Source: Burkholderiaceae bacterium (lineage in GTDB: Bacteria > Pseudomonadota > Gammaproteobacteria > Burkholderiales > Burkholderiaceae_C). From it: 64,000 nucleotides of DNA. The notes under the pieces were generated by a model that saw only the letters and a program-made list of their open reading frames with translations, was not told where the DNA came from and searched no databases. The first letter of the stretch is position 1. Each line of letters opens with the position of its first letter. Shown here in pieces: positions 57,419 to 64,000 of the stretch. Both the position numbers and the translations under genes were made by a program. Location: the NCBI GenBank assembly GCA_913776825.1, contig CAJYPV010000018.1:1-64000 (forward strand), given 5' to 3'.

Positions 57419-58177
57419 TCATCGATGCGCCTCGGCGCGGCTGTCTCGGGCCGGTGCCGGGCTGTGCGGCCCCGCAGTCCGACGTGAAGGGGCCGAGTCC
57501 GTCGAGGCCATCGGATCGGAAAGGTGACCGGCCAGCGCGTCGTCGACGCCCGGGCGGGTGTCGTCGAGCGCCGGCTCGTCGAGGCGCATCGATTCGAAGG
57601 TCTCGATCAGCGCCTGGAAAGTTTGCTGCGCGGCCTGGCAGGCGGCCTCGTGGGCGGCGGCATCCTGGCCGACCTGCTGCGTCACCAACTGGCGGAACTC
57701 CCGCCACATCGCGCCGGTGCGCTCGCCAAAGCCGTGAAAGTAGCGGATGCCGCGCTCTGGCGACAAGCCATGCATCGCCGCAATCTGAGGGGTCAGGACC
57801 TGGCCGCCCAAGGCCGATCCCTCGATCACGTACATCGCGCCAAAGGCCGCTGCTGCGGAATCCAGGCGCAGCCGATCCAGCGACCGTTGCGCGGAGGCGC
57901 GAATGTCGGCGTCCATCGGTGCCGACAGGTGATGCACATCGCGCTCGGCCATGCCGGCGCGACGACGGCCGTCGAACCAGGGTTGCAGCGCGCCGGGCAG
58001 GGCCGCGCGCACGCGGGGCTCCCAAAGCTGCAGAAATTCATGGAAGCCGCGCAGCACGCGGGCATACCGGACCAGCGGCATGGGCGCCTCCAGGCGCAGC
58101 ACGGCCTCGATCCGTTCATGCAGGGGACCGGTGCAGCGGCGCAGTCGGAGAAGCAGGTCGTCGTCGGTCGTCGTCAT
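57419..58177 (-). CDS. bphO: Biliverdin-producing heme oxygenase
   Basis: A 252-residue BphO-type heme oxygenase. His20 in TGPLHERIEAVL is the likely heme ligand and YVIEGSALGGQVL (near residue 118) is the distal-helix signature of the family. The catalytic domain ends near residue 190; the remaining 60 residues are a low-complexity Ser/Ala/Asp extension. It cleaves heme to biliverdin, the phytochrome chromophore. It is the first gene of the bphO-bphP-regulator-hybrid kinase operon, with 4 bases to bphP. Confidence 0.88.
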   Translation of the reverse strand: MTTTDDDLLLRLRRCTGPLHERIEAVLRLEAPMPLVRYARVLRGFHEFLQLWEPRVRAALPGALQPWFDGRRRAGMAERDVHHLSAPMDADIRASAQRSLDRLRLDSAAAAFGAMYVIEGSALGGQVLTPQIAAMHGLSPERGIRYFHGFGERTGAMWREFRQLVTQQVGQDAAAHEAACQAAQQTFQALIETFESMRLDEPALDDTRPGVDDALAGHLSDPMASTDSAPSRRTAGPHSPAPARDSRAEAHR

Positions 58178-58696
58178 CGGTCAGGAAGAGGAGGCTGCCC
58201 CGATAGGGCAATCAGCGCGCCAGGGGGTGATGGCGCGGACGTTGCGCGGACTTCGATCGTGTCGAAAGGGCGAAATGTTCGCAAGGCGGTTGCCAGTAGG
58301 TGGCACCGAAAGAAGCTGTCGCCGCGAGCAACGGCACACCAGCGAAGCCACGAGCGCGGGCCACTCGTGGCCGGCGATTATGGTCATAAAGCGCAGCGCA
58401 CCGCATGAGGTGCAGCCCCCAAAACCCTGGTGCCGGCAACGCGATGGATGCGCGGCTCGCACCGAACGCACGATCTTTCCGGGCATGCGATTTGCCCCGT
58501 TGTGCAGACCGCGCGCCAGGATGAGCTGGCTGCGTTCGGAGTGAAGCAGCGACGATTGGAGCGGGCAGTCCACGGACGGCACCGCTCGCTTCGGTTTTTG
58601 CGGCGACACTCCGCGTCCGCTCCGCGCTGCGGAGTTTCGATGCAGGCTGCCCGACGCGAGTCGGATCACGCTGCCCCCACACTCGCAGAGAACGCC
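58178..58696. other. Divergent control region between bphO and a receiver gene
   Basis: 519 bases without a supported gene. It must carry promoters in both directions. The only clear structure is a 7-base stem ACTCCGC / GCGGAGT (58608-58614 with 58629-58635) followed by TTT, about 60 bases before the receiver start; it could be a leader hairpin. I see no PpsR-type (TGT-N12-ACA) pair. Confidence 0.5.
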
Positions 58697-59068
58697 ATGC
58701 CGTACGCCGTCATCGTCGACGACAACCTTGAATCCAGCGAAACGCTGGCCATCCTTCTTGAAATGGAAGGTTATGAAGCGGCCACCGCGGCGTCCCTCGG
58801 CGAAGCGCGCAAGCGGCTCGCCACTCGACGGCCAGACGTGCTGATCCTGGACCGCGCGCTGCCCGACGGCCAGGGCATGGACTTCATCGAGGAAGCCCTG
58901 CGCGACGGCCCGATGACGGTGGTGTTGCTGACGGGTCTGTCGGATGCGGCCGATGCCGCCGAAGCGGTGCGCCGAGGCGCCACTGCCTATCTGGTCAAAC
59001 CCGCGACCATCGATCAACTCAAGGACGTGCTGGATCGCGCGGCGTCCCACAACACGTCGCAGGTCTGA
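58697..59068 (+). CDS. Stand-alone receiver domain protein (CheY-like)
   Basis: A 123-residue single receiver domain: acidic pair VDDN at 7-10, phospho-Asp D52 in LILDRALPDGQG, Thr79 in LLTGLSD, and Lys101 in LVKPA. There is no output domain. It is divergent from the phytochrome operon and convergent with the DctD-like gene, so its partner kinase could be either, or neither. The distinct sequence from the Rcp1-like protein argues against a recent duplication. Confidence 0.85.
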   Translation: MPYAVIVDDNLESSETLAILLEMEGYEAATAASLGEARKRLATRRPDVLILDRALPDGQGMDFIEEALRDGPMTVVLLTGLSDAADAAEAVRRGATAYLVKPATIDQLKDVLDRAASHNTSQV

Positions 59069-59219
59069 GCGACACACCGCCGTGAGGCGGTGTCACGGCG
59101 GCGGATTCGTGGTGAGAGTCCGCCGTGCGTGAGGGCTCAGCGTGCCCAACTGAATCGAGTGGGGTCCGGCATCGACCGACAGAGACCGAATTGATCGATT
59201 CGCCGCCACCGCGCCGCGC

Positions 59220-60552
<1,333 letters not shown>

Positions 60553-60560
<8 letters not shown>

Positions 60561-62568
60561 AGGATTCCTTCGCCTGCCAGGTGTCGACGCTCAGGTCGAA
60601 CTCGAAACTCATGCCCTGGTCCAGCCGACGCGCGCGCAGCGTGCCGCCGAACTCATGGACGATCTTGGATGAAATCACCAGCCCCAATCCCAGGCCTTCG
60701 CCGGCGGGCTTGGTGGTGAAGAAGGGCTCGAAGAGCCGCTGCAATTGATCATCGGCCAGGCCCGGTCCGCTGTCCTGCACTTTGATCAAGGCGCGCCGGC
60801 CGTCGTCGATCGGCACCGCCTCGATGCGCAGGCAATGACAGGCGCTGGTGACGAGGTCGGGCGACGCGAGGTCGGCGCCATGGCCAGCGCCAGCGCCGCT
60901 CCGATCGGCGTGGGCAGACTCGTGATGCGCCGGATCGTCGAGGCGACCCGCAGCCGTGTCCATCGGGTCACCGTCGATGGGTGCGGGACCCAGCGGCGCG
61001 GTCGGGTCGGAGACCATCGCGTCGACCGCATTGGCGATCAGATTCACCAGCACCTGTTCCAGCCGATTGCCCTCGGCGCGCACCCGAAGTCCGGGCGGCA
61101 CCGCCAGATCGATGCGCAGATCCAGCGCGCGGGTGCGGTGCTCCAGCAGCAACTGGGCATTGCGCACACAGGCCAGCAGCGGCACGGCGGTGTTCACCTG
61201 CTCCGCCTTGCGGGCGAAGCTCTTCAACTGCCGGGTGATCTGGGCCATGCGCTCGACCATCTCGTCCATGGTCTGCAGGTTGTCCGCCACCGCCTGGGTG
61301 CGGCCGGCTTCCAGCAGCCGCTGCGAATTGCGCGCCAGCGCCCGCAGCGCGGTCAGCGGTTGATTGACCTCATGCGACAACCCCGCGGACATCTGGCCGA
61401 GCACCGCGAGCTTGCTGGTCTGGAGCAGCTCGCCTTCGGCCTGGCGGCGCTGATCGATCTGGTCCTTGAGCTCATCATTGGCCAGGCGCAGCTCGATGGT
61501 GCGCTCATCCACCGTGCGCTCCAGCTGCGCATGCGCGTTCTGCAACTCGGTCTTGGCGAGGAACAGTTGACGCAGCGTCTTGCGTCGCGAGGCCAGGTAG
61601 AGCAGCAGCATGCCGATGGCCGCGCCGAAGGCCGCGCCGCTCCAGGCCGCGAGCCGCGCCTGCCGGCGCACCTCCGACAGATCCGACAACGCCAGCAGCC
61701 GCAAGCCCAGCGGCAGCAGTTGCCGCTCCTGCGCCAGCAGGGTGGTCTCGGCGGGCGCGGGCGCGCGCACCAGTTGGCTGTCATAGGCTTCGAGCACGGC
61801 GGGCAGGCCGAGGTCCGGCCCGACCGCGCGCGGATATCGGCCACTGGCCTGCAGCTCGGCGCGTCGGGTCTCATCTGCCCGATGCAGCACCGCGTATTTC
61901 CAGGCCTCAACCGAGCTCATGATCACCACGCCCTGATCGTCCGCCACCAGGATGCGCTCGCCCTGGGACCGCAGGCCCAGATCGACCCAGGTCGCTTCCA
62001 GTGGCGCCAGGTTGAGCTTCACCACGATCACGCCCATCAACTGCTGTTGGCGGCGCACCGCCTGCATCAGATAGAAATTGGTGCTGCTCACGCCATCGCC
62101 GGCATCGGAGGCGAAGAAGTGGTGGCGGTCTTGCGCCATCGCCTGGGCCAGTCGCGGCGGTGGCGTGACGGCTTCGCTCGCGGCCAGCACCTGGCCCTCC
62201 GGATCGGCGACGAAGATCTGCGTGGTGCCGGCCCGCACATTGACCCGCGCCATCATCTGGCTGACCTGCCGGCGCAGGGTTTCGTCCGACGGTCGGCGCA
62301 TCAGCTCGACCACGCTGTCGTCGATGGCCAGCAGGCTGGGCAGATAGGCGTGACGGCTCAGCTCGGTGGACAGGTTGGAGGCATACAGCTCCAGCCGTTC
62401 GGTGGCCAGGGCGGAGAGCTGGATCAGGCTGGCCCGCTCGCTCAGCCGGTGGCCGAGCACCAGCCCCAGCATCATCAGCACCCCGGTCAGATAGAGATAG
62501 ACGCTGGGCCGCCCCAACCAATGGGTGGCCCGCGCTCTGATATTTGAGTAGGTGACTGCCTGATCCAT
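60553..62568 (-). CDS. dctB: DctB-like sensor histidine kinase
   Basis: A 671-residue sensor with two membrane helices (about 22-40 and 308-326) that enclose a 270-residue periplasmic sensory region of the DctB type (double PDC/PAS). The kinase has a coiled coil, HisKA with H399 in GLSHEVNQPLTALR, and HATPase (NLIANAVDA, DSGPGL, GLGLGL). A 55-residue insert (about 520-575, rich in Asp, Ala and His) lies between N-box and G1 box. The ligand may be a C4-dicarboxylate as in rhizobial DctB, but the neighbouring target operon suggests an amino acid is possible. Confidence 0.9.
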
Positions 62569-62644
62569 GTGAGACGAAAAGCGTCGCCTAGTGTGCCCAA
62601 ACTGTCAGTTGTCGTGCACGATGCGGCAGCCGTTTTTTGGGGTT

Positions 62645-62750
62645 GGCGGGGAACCGCCCGGCTGTCGAGGCGGTTTGTGCGGATTTCCGCCCAGCTCAAG
62701 TTCGCCGAGACTGCGAATACCGCACCGATGGTGGGACAGAGCGTGTCCCA
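62645..62750. promoter_or_regulatory. Three inverted repeats between dctB and livH (candidate activator sites)
   Basis: GGCGG-GGAA-CCGCC (62645-62658), GCGGA-TT-TCCGC (62679-62690) and TGGGACA-GAGCG-TGTCCCA (62732-62750) lie upstream of the sigma-54 promoter. The last is a perfect 7-base repeat. They are candidates for binding by the DctD-like activator; none matches a DctD site that I know. Confidence 0.5.
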
Positions 62751-62779
62751 GGTCGGTGAATACCCTTGAAACGTGAAGA

Positions 62780-62796
62780 TTGGCACGGGGGTTGCA
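62780..62796 (+). promoter_or_regulatory. Sigma-54 (-24/-12) promoter of livH
   Basis: TTGGCACG-GGGG-TTGCA matches the sigma-54 consensus YTGGCACGrNNNTTGCW at every fixed position, with GG (62782-62783) and GC (62794-62795) ten bases apart. The ATG of livH is 53 bases past its end. Transcription from it would need RpoN and an NtrC-type activator. Confidence 0.9.
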
Positions 62797-62849
62797 CCTT
62801 GTGACCGGTCGCTGGCGCAAGCCATGTCCAACAGATTGCCGGGGCCTTC

Positions 62850-63773
62850 ATGGAGATACTTTTTCAGCAGATCATCAACGGCTTGGTGCTGGGCAGCATG
62901 TATGCCCTGGTCGCACTGGGCTACACCATGGTCTACGGGATCATCAACCTCATCAACTTCGCCCACGGCGAGGTGCTGATGGTGGGCGCGCTGGTGAGCT
63001 GGACGGTGGTGACCGCACTGGCCAGCCTGGGGCTGCCCGGCTGGTTGCTGATGCTCATCGCGCTGGTGTGCGCGGTGGTGGTGTGCATGGCATTGAATTT
63101 CGCGATCGAGAAAATCGCGTATCGGCCGCTGCGCAATGCGCCGCGTCTGGCGCCGCTGATCACCGCCATGGGCATGTCGCTGCTGCTGCAGACGCTGGCC
63201 ATGATCATCTGGAAGCCGAATCCGAAGCCGTTCCCGCAACTGCTGCCGACCGAGCCGATCCAGATCGCCGGCGCGGTGATCACGGTGACCCAGGTGCTGA
63301 TCCTGGTCTCGACGGTGGTCATCCTGGGCGGCCTGCTGTTCCTGGTCAACCACACCAAGATGGGCCGCGCGATGCGCGCCACCGCCGAGAACCCGCGCGT
63401 GGCCGCGCTGATGGGCGTGAAGCCGGATGCGGTGATCTCGCTGACCTTCATCATCGGTGCCGCCCTGGCGGCGGTGGCCGGCCTGATGTGGGCCGCCAAC
63501 TACGGCACGGTGCAGCACTCGATGGGCTTCATGCCCGGCCTGAAGGCCTTCACCGCCGCTGTGCTGGGCGGCATCGGCAACCTGGCCGGCGCGATGGTGG
63601 GCGGTGTGCTGCTCGGCCTGATCGAAGCGATCGGCGCCGGTTACCTCGGTGATCTGACCGGCGGTGTGCTGGGCAGCCATTACGCCGACATCTTCGCCTT
63701 CATCGCGCTGATCCTGGTGCTGACGCTGCGTCCGTCCGGCCTGCTCGGCGAGCGTGTCGCCGACCGCGCTTGA
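62850..63773 (+). CDS. livH: Branched-chain amino acid ABC transporter permease LivH
   Basis: A 307-residue inner membrane permease with about eight helices. The LivH features are [37 protein letters not shown] at the N-terminus and the conserved EAA-like region [19 protein letters not shown], followed by [19 protein letters not shown]. It pairs with LivM, whose gene begins 13 bases later. The substrate is probably a branched-chain or related amino acid; LivF, LivG and the binding protein would lie beyond the edge. Confidence 0.95.
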   Translation: MEILFQQIINGLVLGSMYALVALGYTMVYGIINLINFAHGEVLMVGALVSWTVVTALASLGLPGWLLMLIALVCAVVVCMALNFAIEKIAYRPLRNAPRLAPLITAMGMSLLLQTLAMIIWKPNPKPFPQLLPTEPIQIAGAVITVTQVLILVSTVVILGGLLFLVNHTKMGRAMRATAENPRVAALMGVKPDAVISLTFIIGAALAAVAGLMWAANYGTVQHSMGFMPGLKAFTAAVLGGIGNLAGAMVGGVLLGLIEAIGAGYLGDLTGGVLGSHYADIFAFIALILVLTLRPSGLLGERVADRA

Positions 63774-63786
63774 GGAGAACCCACTC

Positions 63787-64000
63787 ATGCAAAAACAAGC
63801 CAACAAGCTGATCGTCTTTCTGATCGCCGCAGCGGTGCTGCTCACGCTGCCGCTGTTCACCCAGCAACTGGGCAACGGCCCGGTGCGCATCATCGACCTG
63901 GCCCTGCTGTATGTGATGCTGGCGCTGGGCCTGAACATCGTGGTCGGCTATGCCGGTCTGCTGGACCTGGGCTATGTGGCCTTCTACGCGGTGGGCGCCT
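63787..64000 (+). CDS. livM: Branched-chain amino acid ABC transporter permease LivM, N-terminal part (cut by window edge)
   Basis: The first 71 codons are inside the window. They encode a hydrophobic N-terminus and the LivM signature [33 protein letters not shown] stands before the ATG. It forms the second permease half with LivH. Confidence 0.92.
   Translation, partial: MQKQANKLIVFLIAAAVLLTLPLFTQQLGNGPVRIIDLALLYVMLALGLNIVVGYAGLLDLGYVAFYAVGA

Noticed and set aside
55822..58206. A 794-codon open frame antisense to bphP and bphO
   Set aside because: It shadows two well-recognised genes and has no domain of its own.

Overview
The window is high-GC bacterial chromosome with tightly packed genes. 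The gene families (ribD-ribBX-ribH with a RibH start typical of beta-proteobacteria, glyA-nrdR, ubiD, thyA and folA, an edd-eda pathway, a LivHM system and a bacteriophytochrome operon) suggest a free-living beta-proteobacterium of the Burkholderiales, probably near Roseateles/Mitsuaria/Rubrivivax. This placement is inferred from gene content and protein flavour, not from a marker-gene search. I see no rRNA, tRNA, CRISPR array, prophage or insertion sequence.

Region by region. 1-6.4 kb (minus): five type IV minor-pilin genes (fimT-pilE-pilW-pilX-pilV) run straight into riboflavin genes (ribD-ribBX-ribH, the last cut by the edge). 6.5-9.6 kb (minus): nrdR and glyA with a strong terminator, then a membrane-anchored lytic transglycosylase. 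9.9-17.1 kb: ubiD, a DUF218/YdcF-like protein and a 1,532-residue AsmA-like DUF748 protein. 17.3-24.5 kb (plus): msrA followed by a likely metal (zinc) acquisition cluster: MacB/LolCDE-like ABC ATPase and permease with a His-rich loop, a DUF3299 protein, a DUF2946-like protein and a TonB-dependent receptor. 24.6-34.5 kb: mixed metabolism (pdxH, MocA-like, ChaC-like, edd-eda, thioesterase, exonuclease III), a Fic protein with an altered active site, two small accessory proteins and folA.

34.8-42.5 kb lies between folA and thyA, which are often neighbours. It holds a colicin-V/RaxB-type peptidase-ABC exporter with its HlyD partner and a small membrane protein, then a LysR regulator divergent from an SDR / exported alpha-beta hydrolase / SDR set. 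43.5-51 kb: an MsbA-like exporter divergent from a MarR-OMF-EmrA-EmrB efflux operon with a strong terminator. 51.2-52.3 kb: a lone TRAP-type binding protein. 52.4-58.2 kb (minus): a light-signalling operon in the order heme oxygenase, bacteriophytochrome, small response regulator, hybrid histidine kinase, with a stand-alone receiver gene divergent from it. 59.2-64 kb: a DctB/DctD-like two-component pair divergent from livH-livM. livH is preceded by a consensus sigma-54 promoter and inverted repeats, so the pair is a candidate activator of this amino-acid uptake operon.

The observations most worth a second look are the Fic protein with Gln in place of the catalytic His, the sigma-54/DctBD/liv arrangement with a variant GAFTGA loop, the foreign-looking folA-thyA interval with an exporter lacking a visible substrate, the zinc cluster, and the long repeat-encoded leaders of the minor pilins.
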